Positions 7,321 through 13,198 of a DNA stretch of 13,198 bases are shown one piece after another. The notes under the pieces were generated by a model. It was not told where the DNA came from. It was given only the letters and a program-made list of their open reading frames with translations, and did not search any database. A program made the position numbers and the translations under genes. The DNA is from an uncultured Rikenellaceae bacterium (lineage in GTDB: Bacteria; Bacteroidota; Bacteroidia; Bacteroidales; Rikenellaceae). The stretch spans positions 1 to 13,198 of the forward strand of contig CAJGBR010000045.1 of assembly GCA_904501625.1 (NCBI GenBank), read 5' to 3'. Each line of letters starts with the position of its first letter. The first letter of the stretch is position 1.

Positions 7321-8826
7321 ATGGCAAAAAAATATGGCGAAAAAGCCAATCCAAGCAAAGTTGTAAGTGATGTAAGTTCAGAACTTGGTACAATTCCACC
7401 TCAGGCAATAGACCTTGAAGAGGCAGTTTTGGGAGCATTGATGATTGAAAAAGAGAGTATTCTCAAGGTTCAGGAACTATTGCGACCAGAATCGTTCTAC
7501 AAAGAGGTGCATCAGGTTATATATCAAGCGATTCTGGATTTATCATCACAGTTAGAACCAGTCGACTTATACACAGTATATCAACAACTTCTGAGAAAAA
7601 ACAAACTAGAAGAGGTCGGAGGCCGTTCGTTTTTGGTGTCATTGACCCAGAAGGTTGGATCGGCTGCCCACATCGAATTTCACGCAAAAATAATTGCACA
7701 GAAATTTGTACAAAGAGAGTTGATTCGTGCTTCGACAGACATTCAACGGCGTTCGTTCGACCCTGATACTGACGTTACAGACTTGATTGAATTTGCTGAA
7801 GGTGAAATATTTAAAGTAGCATCAGGCAACATCAAACGCGATGTACAGGACGCTAAATCAATCATTGCACAAACGATTCAACGAATCGAAGAGGCTCGCA
7901 ACAGACCCGAAGGCATCAGTGGTGTTCCGTGTGGATTTACAGATATCGACAATCTGACATCTGGATGGCAACCCTCGGATTTGGTTATCATCGCAGCCCG
8001 TCCGTCTATGGGTAAAACGGCATTCGTTCTGTCACTTGCTCGAAATATGGTGGTTGATTTCAAGAAATCGGTTGCATTCTTCTCACTTGAAATGAGCAAT
8101 GTACAACTTATGACACGTCTTTTGGTTGCAGAGTCAGAGCTCGATTCAAATCTAATAAAGAACGGACGTCTGTCTCAAGACCAATGGGCACATCTCGAAA
8201 AATCGCTGCAACCTCTGGCTGATGCGAAATTGTTTATTGACGACACAGCATCGCTATCTATATACGAATTCCGATCAAAAGTCAGACGCCTGAAAGCTGT
8301 TCACAATATCGATGTCATTATAATTGACTATCTGCAACTTATGACAGGTTCACACGAGACTAAAGGCAATCGTGAACAAGAGGTTGCGTCTATTTCGCGT
8401 GCTCTTAAAGCCATTGCCAAAGAGTTGAATGTGCCGATTTTAGCATTGTCCCAACTCAACCGAGGATTACAAACTCGTACAGATAAACGTCCACAATTGT
8501 CAGACTTGCGTGAATCTGGGTCCATCGAACAAGATGCCGATATCGTTGCCTTCATTCACCGACCTGAATACTACGGACTTAAGGAAAATGAAAACCAAGA
8601 ATCAACAGAAGGACTTGCAGAAATTATATTTGCAAAACACCGTAATGGTGCAACCGATACTGTCAAAATGAAGTTCAGAAAACATCTGGCTAAATTCAGC
8701 GACTGGGACGGTGGTGCAATTGACTCAATGTTAATGCAGAGTGGCGATATATCGTCAAACGGCCGCGTGAGAATCATCGAATCAAGTATGAACTCCGACG
8801 GTTTCGAAGACTCTCCTCCATTCTAA
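7321..8826 (+). CDS. dnaB: Replicative DNA helicase DnaB
   Basis: A 501-aa hexameric 5'-3' helicase that unwinds DNA at the replication fork and loads primase. The N-terminal helical domain (about 25-130) begins PPQAIDLEEAVLGALMIE, a hallmark of the family. The RecA-like C-terminal domain carries Walker A ARPSMGKTA (226-234), SLEMS (255-259) with the catalytic Glu257, Walker B IIIDYLQLM (333-341), LSQLNRGL (376-383), and the C-terminal signature RESGSIEQDAD (397-407) that leads to the DNA-binding and arginine-finger region. Length is normal and no intein is present. The extra N-terminal stretch (about 1-24) is polar and probably disordered. It is the host's chromosomal helicase by its intact sequence and setting rather than a phage copy, although it faces the terminase genes across a 10-bp gap; they are on the opposite strand and need not be related in function. 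Confidence 0.97.
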   Translation: MAKKYGEKANPSKVVSDVSSELGTIPPQAIDLEEAVLGALMIEKESILKVQELLRPESFYKEVHQVIYQAILDLSSQLEPVDLYTVYQQLLRKNKLEEVGGRSFLVSLTQKVGSAAHIEFHAKIIAQKFVQRELIRASTDIQRRSFDPDTDVTDLIEFAEGEIFKVASGNIKRDVQDAKSIIAQTIQRIEEARNRPEGISGVPCGFTDIDNLTSGWQPSDLVIIAARPSMGKTAFVLSLARNMVVDFKKSVAFFSLEMSNVQLMTRLLVAESELDSNLIKNGRLSQDQWAHLEKSLQPLADAKLFIDDTASLSIYEFRSKVRRLKAVHNIDVIIIDYLQLMTGSHETKGNREQEVASISRALKAIAKELNVPILALSQLNRGLQTRTDKRPQLSDLRESGSIEQDADIVAFIHRPEYYGLKENENQESTEGLAEIIFAKHRNGATDTVKMKFRKHLAKFSDWDGGAIDSMLMQSGDISSNGRVRIIESSMNSDGFEDSPPF

Positions 8827-8836
8827 CGACTCTCAA

Positions 8837-10297
8837 TCAATGACTAAATCCTACTACTCCCATACGTTTTCGTGTGGGAGTAAATATTTCACGTTCAATG
8901 ATTCCTGTAAGTACATCTGCCGCATCGTGATTGCGGTTAGCCCTAAACGTTCTGCGATAAAGCGTAATTTCACGATAGAACTCACTCCAACGGACAGCCC
9001 AATCTGAAGGCATTCGAATATGTTTTAGTACAGAAGAACTGTTGGTCAAGATTCGAGACTCCTTATTTGCACTCTGAAAGAACCACTCGACATCACACTC
9101 CGGCACCAACGATTGCACGCTGCGAGCAAAACCACGTCCGCCATTATTGCTTTCAATCCAGGCCTTTCGGGTTTCGTTTCGCTTGAGCATTACAGCAACA
9201 GCCGTCTCTGTAAATTCCATTTCCAACTTACTGAACACGACGTCTGTAACATATATAACATCGTCAGTATCTACAACATAACAAACCGAACACAGATAAT
9301 CGTCTCCCGTATCCGCAGTGTCTGTATAAGAGGCTCTTTTAGAAATTGTTTCCGGCAAATCTGCATAAGTCTTAAAATTATCACCATATAGCAACCCCTC
9401 AATTGAAATCGGATTTCCTTGATATAATGACTCAAATGTTTGCGGATCGAGTCTCCGTTTGGTCTCAAGTAAAGAGATACTATGCCGCTGAGGCCACAAT
9501 GCTTCACCTCGCTTACGTTGATCCAACTCAAAGGGATCATCTTCCTTAATTGCTTTAAAATTAAGAGAATACCACACATCATTTTCAAATTTATCGGAAA
9601 TAGTTTTCAGAGGAACAATCTTCTCATATTCGGCAATCATCCCGACAATATCCTGTCTGTGCCAACGCGTGAAAACGATTAATTCAGAACTATGGTTATG
9701 CAATCTTGTCTTCACGACCGAGGTATACCATTCCCAAGCATTACGTCTGATTATCTGCGAGTTAGCCTCCATTGCATCACGATAGATATCGTCCAAAATC
9801 ATAACATCGACACGATTCCCCGTTAGGGGACCCTCTCGCCCCACACTTAGCACTCCACCCTGGCAGTTAACAATTTCAAACTGCTCGGCAGTTCTGATAT
9901 ACTCTCGTTCTGTCTGATTTGACTTCAGACGAGTCTCAGGAAACGCCTGCTTATAACTGTTTGTTGAGATAATTCGCTGCACACTACGATTAAATTTCGA
10001 CGCAAGAGCCAATGAATACGAAGCAATACAGATCTTCAAATTAGGATTCAAACCGAGCATATATGCAGGCAGTAAAATTGACGACCCGAGAGATTTTCCG
10101 TGCTGAGGAGGAATCGATATTATCAGTTTCTTGATTACCCCCTGAGCAAATAACTCCAACACAGCATAATAACTACTATGAAAATCGGACAAAACAAAAT
10201 TCGGCTGATTTATTTTCGCGAATCCGACCAGCGAACGTCTTGCCATCTCAGCAGCCACATCAATCTTTGATGGCAATTTCAACTCATTCATATTCAT
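8837..10297 (-). CDS. Phage-type terminase large subunit (DNA-packaging ATPase/nuclease)
   Basis: The motor that cuts concatemeric phage DNA and pumps it into a prohead. Taking the longest frame (a GTG at 10300) as residue 1, visible motifs are Walker A PPQHGKS (64-70), Walker B VMILDD (166-171), the motif III coupling segment FTRWH (210-214), and an RNase H-like nuclease with acidic residues Asp327 in YTDTAD, Glu383 in WIESN and Asp459/Asp462 in NHDAADVL. Length (about 486) and motif order are those of full terminase large subunits of the type with a psiM2 ORF9-like C-terminal domain. There is no frameshift or lost catalytic residue. The ATG at 10297 is preferred to the GTG at 10300; both are just behind the small-subunit stop. 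It is the last gene of a coupled three-gene set. No portal, capsid or tail gene follows; dnaB comes next, on the opposite strand. Confidence 0.88.
   Translation of the reverse strand: MNMNELKLPSKIDVAAEMARRSLVGFAKINQPNFVLSDFHSSYYAVLELFAQGVIKKLIISIPPQHGKSLGSSILLPAYMLGLNPNLKICIASYSLALASKFNRSVQRIISTNSYKQAFPETRLKSNQTEREYIRTAEQFEIVNCQGGVLSVGREGPLTGNRVDVMILDDIYRDAMEANSQIIRRNAWEWYTSVVKTRLHNHSSELIVFTRWHRQDIVGMIAEYEKIVPLKTISDKFENDVWYSLNFKAIKEDDPFELDQRKRGEALWPQRHSISLLETKRRLDPQTFESLYQGNPISIEGLLYGDNFKTYADLPETISKRASYTDTADTGDDYLCSVCYVVDTDDVIYVTDVVFSKLEMEFTETAVAVMLKRNETRKAWIESNNGGRGFARSVQSLVPECDVEWFFQSANKESRILTNSSSVLKHIRMPSDWAVRWSEFYREITLYRRTFRANRNHDAADVLTGIIEREIFTPTRKRMGVVGFSH
8855..8882. other. 12-bp hairpin across the 3' end of the terminase gene, 28 nt past the dnaB stop
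   Basis: The arms 8855-8866 and 8871-8882 (TACTCCCATACG and CGTGTGGGAGTA) form 12 pairs including one G-T, around a TTTT loop. The hairpin lies inside the last codons of the minus-strand terminase gene and just after the dnaB stop. No T tract follows on either strand, so it is not a classical terminator, but it could stabilise or end the convergent transcripts. Confidence 0.5.
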
Positions 10298-10302
10298 CAC
10301 AT

Positions 10303-10773
10303 TTAATCACTACACGCTTTATACAACTCTTCAAGAGCCTGCTCTGACAATTTCGACAAATCCACATTATGACAATGCTCAGCCTCAACATTTACACTAT
10401 TAACCTCTGGTTTATGTTGCCAATGTTCACGATCTCTGTTGGTCAACATAAACTCAATAGCTGCGAGATCGGGTGCAACATCTTTGGTCACATCGACACG
10501 TTCTTTTACCTTCAAAATATTATCAGCACCCATTACGAATGTTGTTTTCGACTCGACAATCTGGAATCCACGAACCCGCTGACGAAGTGCATTCACAGCT
10601 TCTACTATCATTATGTCGGTCATTCCTTGAGTTTTATTTTCCATTTTCTTAAGCCAGCGACTAACCGTAGTTTTCGATACACCGGCTCTTTTTGAGATCT
10701 CACTGCACGAGAGATTCTGACTTGCAAATTCTATGACTTGATTCAGTTTATCTTTGCTATTCTCACTTCTCAT
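10303..10773 (-). CDS. Phage-type terminase small subunit (HTH DNA-recognition protein)
   Basis: A 156-aa protein. Residues about 21-43 (LSCSEISKRAGVSKTTVSRW) form a clear helix-turn-helix, expected to recognise the packaging (pac/cos) site. Residues 99-118 (APDLAAIEFMLTNRDREHW) resemble the 'PDttAaiFWLKNR.p..W' oligomerisation signature seen in many small terminase subunits. The small subunit forms a ring that binds viral DNA and regulates the large subunit's ATPase and nuclease. The gene overlaps the upstream ORF by ATGA (10770-10773), and the large subunit begins 5 bases after its stop, so all three are translationally coupled. On its HTH alone it could be a transcription regulator, but the second motif and the adjacent large subunit favour terminase. 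Confidence 0.78.
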   Translation of the reverse strand: MRSENSKDKLNQVIEFASQNLSCSEISKRAGVSKTTVSRWLKKMENKTQGMTDIMIVEAVNALRQRVRGFQIVESKTTFVMGADNILKVKERVDVTKDVAPDLAAIEFMLTNRDREHWQHKPEVNSVNVEAEHCHNVDLSKLSEQALEELYKACSD

Positions 10774-11075
10774 TTTAGTCGCTTTGAATTTACAAAAGGT
10801 TCTAACTCACTCCAGCTGAAGTTATTATTAACTTCAACACCATCACATTCACTCCAACACTCCCAATATATTGGTCTGATATTATCTATACCAACCACTG
10901 CACCAAGAGTCAACCTCAACACAACATTCATTTCGATGTTTGTTTGAACGAATACTTCGTTAATGATTCCGCACTCTGGCAATCTGCCAACAATTTTTTC
11001 TGCAAATTCTGCATAAATCGCATCTGAGATATTTACCATTACACTATTTTTTAGTGCATCAAATATATCAGACAT
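10770..11075 (-). CDS. Unrecognised small protein, first gene of the terminase operon
   Basis: I do not recognise this protein. The frame is open from a TTG at 11096, but the ATG at 11075 (beginning MSDIFDALKNS) is the better start, giving 101 aa. The start of the protein (DIFDALKNSVMVNISDAIYAEF) looks like amphipathic helices. The middle (NIEMNVVLRLTLGAVVGI) is strand-rich, and the region around IRPIYWECWSECDG has several Trp and Cys residues. The C-terminal end is polar. There is no signal peptide or membrane segment. Its stop overlaps the small-terminase start as ATGA, so the two are coupled, which suggests a phage packaging or phage accessory role. It lies 43 bp behind the rpsB terminator, and no clear promoter was found. 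It shows none of the EF-Ts N-terminal signature (the ...LRE.TGAGMMDCK region), so it is not a tsf remnant. Confidence 0.6.
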   Translation of the reverse strand: MSDIFDALKNSVMVNISDAIYAEFAEKIVGRLPECGIINEVFVQTNIEMNVVLRLTLGAVVGIDNIRPIYWECWSECDGVEVNNNFSWSELEPFVNSKRLK

Positions 11076-11118
11076 TATGAATGCCTTGATTAACAATTAT
11101 TTTATTTAGTATATGCAT

Positions 11119-11149
11119 AAAAAAAATGCTCCTCGAAATGAGGAGCATT
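11119..11149 (-). terminator. Rho-independent terminator after rpsB
   Basis: Read on the minus strand, a 10-bp perfect stem AATGCTCCTC/GAGGAGCATT (11125-11134 with 11140-11149) with a 5-nt loop is followed by at least six Ts (11119-11124). It ends the rplM-rpsI-rpsB transcript 24 nt after the rpsB stop. A second, AT-only hairpin of 7 bp (11153-11170) lies between the stop and the terminator. Confidence 0.9.
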
Positions 11150-11173
11150 CCAATAGAAACTTATTTCTATCAA

Positions 11174-11992
11174 TTAAGCTTCAGTTTCAGCATTTACTTT
11201 TTCTTCGCTCTTAGCAACGCGTTCTTTTTTCACAGTGCGTTTTCTCGGAGCATCTTTCTTTGGAGAAGCAGCTTCTGTTGCAGCAGCTTCTTTTTCTTTT
11301 TCGAGTTTACGTTCAGCCAAACCTTCTTCGATAGCACCACAGCACACATCAAGAATTAAAGAGATTGACTTAGCGGCATCGTCGTTTGCAGGAATTACAA
11401 AGTCGATATCTGTCGGATCACAGCAAGTATCAACCATTGCAAACACTGGGATATTCAATCTCTTAGCTTCACGAACTGCGTTTGCTTCTTTTTGAACGTC
11501 AACTACGAACAAAGCTGCCGGCAGGCGAGCCATATCTGCGATAGAACCAAGGTTCTTTTCAAGTTTAGCTTTCTGACGCGAGATTTGCAATTTTTCGCGT
11601 TTTGAGAAGTTATCGAAAGTTCCGTCATTAGCCATCTTTTCGATAGTAGCCATTTTCTTAACGGCCTTTCTTATTGTTGGGAAGTTTGTAAGCATACCAC
11701 CCGGCCAACGTTCTGTAACGTAAGGCATTGCAATACGTTTTACGGTATCAGCCACGATATCCTTAGCCTGCTTTTTAGTAGCCACGAACAACACTTTGCG
11801 TCCGCTTCTTGCGATTTGCTTCATTGCAGAAGCAGCTTCGTCCAATTTGACTACTGTCTTGTGCAGGTCAATAATATGAATCCCATTTTTTTCCATAAAG
11901 ATATATGGAGCCATTTTAGGATTCCATTTACGTTTCTGGTGTCCAAAGTGTACACCAGCTTCGAGCAATTGATTAAAATCTGTTCTTGCCAT
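11174..11992 (-). CDS. rpsB: 30S ribosomal protein S2
   Basis: A 272-aa protein of the small ribosomal subunit, needed for S1 binding and translation initiation. It opens with the S2 signature (FNQLLEAGVHFGHQKRKWNPKMAPYIF) and continues through GRKVLFVATKKQAKDIV and the second signature LPAALFVVDVQKEANAVREAKRLNIPVFAMVDTCCDPTDIDFVIPANDDA. The last 45 or so residues are a Lys/Glu/Ala-rich extension beyond the E. coli-type core, common in Bacteroidota S2 and probably disordered. It lies 223 bp downstream of rpsI with a structured leader between them, and ends at a strong terminator. In most bacteria tsf follows directly; here it does not. Confidence 0.98.
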   Translation of the reverse strand: MARTDFNQLLEAGVHFGHQKRKWNPKMAPYIFMEKNGIHIIDLHKTVVKLDEAASAMKQIARSGRKVLFVATKKQAKDIVADTVKRIAMPYVTERWPGGMLTNFPTIRKAVKKMATIEKMANDGTFDNFSKREKLQISRQKAKLEKNLGSIADMARLPAALFVVDVQKEANAVREAKRLNIPVFAMVDTCCDPTDIDFVIPANDDAAKSISLILDVCCGAIEEGLAERKLEKEKEAAATEAASPKKDAPRKRTVKKERVAKSEEKVNAETEA

Positions 11993-12060
11993 TTTAATTC
12001 ACTTTTTTCTTTTGGAGCCGATCCAATTCAACGAACAATCCTAAAACGACTGTCGTTCTC

Positions 12061-12155
12061 ATATTGAGGCTCTCTCATTTTCAACTCGCAAGGTAGCGCA
12101 CCTTGTGCGGTCCTGCGGTTTTTCGCAAGCAGAGCAACCATCGAGTAGTCTCAAT
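12061..12155 (-). ncRNA. Predicted multi-branched rpsB leader RNA
   Basis: Read on the minus strand, the rpsI-rpsB gap can fold into nested helices. An outer stem ATTGAG/CTCAAT (12150-12155 with 12063-12068) encloses an inner stem ACTCG/CGAGT (12142-12146 with 12084-12088). That in turn encloses two hairpins: CTTGCG-AAAAAC-CGCAGG (12129-12112, one G-U pair) and CAAGGT-GCGCT-ACCTTG (12105-12089), the latter directly stacked on the inner stem. GCTCT (12131-12135) can pair with AGAGC (12069-12073) across the inner stem, a possible pseudoknot. It lies about 70 nt before the rpsB ATG. rpsB leaders bound by S2 are known in enterobacteria, so an autoregulatory leader is a reasonable inference. Pairing was judged by eye, not by a folding program. 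Confidence 0.55.
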
Positions 12156-12215
12156 TAGTGAAAGTCCCGAAAGTTTAACTACGCTGCTTGTGCAAAAATT
12201 TCCGGATTCGGTCGA

Positions 12216-12608
12216 TTAACGTTTGCTGAATTGGAATCTTCTGCGTGCTCCCGGTTGACCAGGTTTCTTACGTTCAACTTCGCGTGGGTCACGAGTCAAG
12301 AATCCGTTCTTCTTAAGGATAGTACGGTATTCTGGATTTACTTGACACAGTGCGCGAGCAATTCCAAGACGAGCAGCTTCTGCTTGGCCTTTGATACCAC
12401 CACCATCCATTGTGATGTGGATATCAAAATTACCCATTGTTTCAGTAACCAACATTGGTTGATTTACAACGAAACGGAGGATTTCCAGAGGGAAGTACTC
12501 TTCGATGGTTTTCTTGTTGATGGTAAGTTTACCTTCACCGGCCTTTACATAGACTCTAGCCACAGCAGCTTTTCTACGACCTACGGTGTTTACAACTTCA
12601 GTACTCAT
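12216..12608 (-). CDS. rpsI: 30S ribosomal protein S9
   Basis: A 130-aa protein whose conserved tail reaches the ribosomal P site. Signature regions are visible: VNTVGRRKAAVARVYVKAGEGKLTINKK at the start, the GGGIKGQAEAARLGIARAL loop in the middle, and the family's basic C-terminus ending GARRRFQFSKR, whose last Lys-Arg contacts P-site tRNA. The start codon overlaps the rplM stop by one base (TAATG), indicating translational coupling. It is complete and of normal length. Confidence 0.98.
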   Translation of the reverse strand: MSTEVVNTVGRRKAAVARVYVKAGEGKLTINKKTIEEYFPLEILRFVVNQPMLVTETMGNFDIHITMDGGGIKGQAEAARLGIARALCQVNPEYRTILKKNGFLTRDPREVERKKPGQPGARRRFQFSKR

Positions 12609-13063
12609 TACCTGATTTCGTTAAGTTTGATTTCTTTGGGTTGCTGTGCAGCATGCGGATGTTCCGCGCCTGCGTACACTTTCAAGTTACGGAACTGTGC
12701 AGCTCCGAGACGTGTTTTGGGCAGCATACCCTTTACTGCATGTTCGACAACGAACGAAGGTTTACGTTTAAGCATATCAACCGGACGTGCAAAACGTTGT
12801 CCTCCCGGATAACCGGTATAATGCACATAAACCTTGTCGGTCATTTTCTTGCCTGTGAGTCTCACTTTGTCAGCATTGATCACGATAACATTGTCACCGC
12901 AGTCAGTGTGAGGTGTGAAACCTGGCTTGTTCTTACCGCGCAAGATATCTGCGACTTGTACGGCAAGCCGTCCTACCGGCGCATTAGTTGCGTCGATCAC
13001 TACCCACTCTTTTTTTGCAGTCTGTGGGTTTACAAAGACGGTTTTGTAGCTTAATGACTCCAC
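12608..13063 (-). CDS. rplM: 50S ribosomal protein L13
   Basis: A 151-aa early-assembly protein of the large subunit. It carries WVVIDATNAPVGRLAVQVADILRGK near the start, then DCGDNVIVINADKVRLTGKKMTDK and YTGYPGG, and the C-terminal VKGMLPKTRLGAAQFRNLKVYAGAEHPHAAQQP signature. The start at 13063 is GTG rather than ATG. It is supported because MESLSYKT aligns with the usual Bacteroidales L13 beginning, and the next Met lies far inside the conserved core. It is the first gene of the operon, driven by a consensus promoter about 70 nt upstream, and overlaps rpsI as TAATG. The GTG may modestly tune translation. Confidence 0.97.
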   Translation of the reverse strand: MESLSYKTVFVNPQTAKKEWVVIDATNAPVGRLAVQVADILRGKNKPGFTPHTDCGDNVIVINADKVRLTGKKMTDKVYVHYTGYPGGQRFARPVDMLKRKPSFVVEHAVKGMLPKTRLGAAQFRNLKVYAGAEHPHAAQQPKEIKLNEIR

Positions 13064-13111
13064 TGTTTTTACCTTTTAGTTAATACTTTACTTAGTCTAT
13101 TGATCCGACTA

Positions 13112-13125
13112 CCCAATCTTTTGGG
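13112..13125 (-). promoter_or_regulatory. Short hairpin at the predicted 5' end of the ribosomal operon mRNA
   Basis: CCCAA-AAGA-TTGGG on the minus strand is a perfect 5-bp stem with a 4-nt loop. It begins about where transcription should start from the promoter at 13130-13161, so the mRNA would carry a 5'-terminal hairpin, which can protect against 5'-end-dependent decay. The leader is otherwise about 60 nt without a Shine-Dalgarno sequence. Confidence 0.35.
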
Positions 13126-13129
13126 CACG

Positions 13130-13161
13130 CAAAGGTACGCACTTCTTTTGGTTTTTCCAAA
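13130..13161 (-). promoter_or_regulatory. Consensus Bacteroidota promoter of the rplM-rpsI-rpsB operon
   Basis: On the minus strand a -33 TTTG (13158-13161) is separated by 20 nt from a -7 TACCTTTG (13130-13137), a perfect match in both elements and spacing. The predicted start is around 13124-13126. It is the strongest promoter seen in the window, as expected for a ribosomal operon. The bases beyond 13161 to the window end show no gene start that could be supported. Confidence 0.85.
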
Positions 13162-13198
13162 ATTAGCGACAATTTTTTTCATTTATTGCGATTCTGCC

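Noticed and set aside
7321..8826. dnaB as part of a phage replication-packaging unit with the terminase genes
   Set aside because: It is on the opposite strand, is a full-length bacterial-type DnaB, and has its own promoter-like element; nothing ties it to the terminase operon beyond proximity.
11076..11173. Remnant of tsf between rpsB and the terminase operon
   Set aside because: The interval holds only a terminator, an AT-only hairpin and a short AT-rich stretch; neither it nor the adjacent small ORF shows EF-Ts motifs.
8837..11173. Attachment-site repeats bounding the terminase module
   Set aside because: By eye I found no direct repeat shared by the rpsB-side and dnaB-side edges, and no tRNA or integrase; a systematic search could still find a short one.
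12181..12215. Separate promoter for rpsB in the rpsI-rpsB gap
   Set aside because: The nearest candidate (TAAACTTTC with an upstream TTTG) has one base too many in the -7 element and only about 15 nt of spacing, so cotranscription from the rplM promoter is more likely.
12231..12812. 193-codon plus-strand open frame opposite rpsI and rplM
   Set aside because: Both opposite-strand genes are unmistakable ribosomal proteins; the Cys/Ser-rich translation has no family features and is a shadow frame.

Overview
The window looks like a chromosomal segment from a member of the Bacteroidota, most likely order Bacteroidales. This rests on four things: AT-rich codon use; start codons mostly without Shine-Dalgarno sequences; several exact copies of the phylum's -7 promoter element TAnnTTTG, two of them with a -33 TTG or TTTG about 20 nt upstream; and the gene set (tandem OmpH/Skp genes, a rubrerythrin, a HRDC-less RecQ, a clostripain-type C11 lipoprotein, and an rplM-rpsI-rpsB operon). 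No species is claimed.

Layout: 1-785 holds the end of one OmpH/Skp periplasmic chaperone gene, a complete second copy and their terminator. Facing them is rubrerythrin (841-1416, minus), an oxidative-stress enzyme with a well-formed promoter. A 162-bp divergent region leads to recQ (1579-3474), followed after 29 bp by an outer-membrane barrel protein with a POTRA-like domain (3504-5318). That gene converges, 3 bp apart, on a C11 cysteine-peptidase lipoprotein (5322-6509, minus), which sits directly behind the terminator of a third OmpH/Skp paralogue, this one a lipoprotein (6570-7172, minus). Divergent from it is dnaB, the replicative helicase (7321-8826).

The minus strand from 8837 to 11075 carries three tightly coupled genes: an unrecognised ~101-aa protein, a phage-type terminase small subunit and a terminase large subunit with its ATPase and nuclease motifs intact. 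No portal, capsid, tail, integrase or lysis gene is visible, so this is an orphan DNA-packaging module in an otherwise housekeeping region. It lies directly behind the rpsB terminator, where tsf (EF-Ts) is normally found; tsf is absent from the window.

The right end is the ribosomal operon rplM-rpsI-rpsB (minus strand), driven by a consensus promoter at 13130-13161. The rpsI-rpsB gap holds a compact, multi-branched potential RNA structure that could be an rpsB leader.

The items most worth a second look are the orphan terminase module with the displaced tsf, and the structured rpsB leader. The rest is mostly envelope biogenesis, DNA repair and replication, and translation. No tRNA, rRNA, insertion sequence, CRISPR array or attachment site was recognised. 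No gene-free stretch exceeds 300 bases; the longest, about 220 bp, is the rpsI-rpsB gap.
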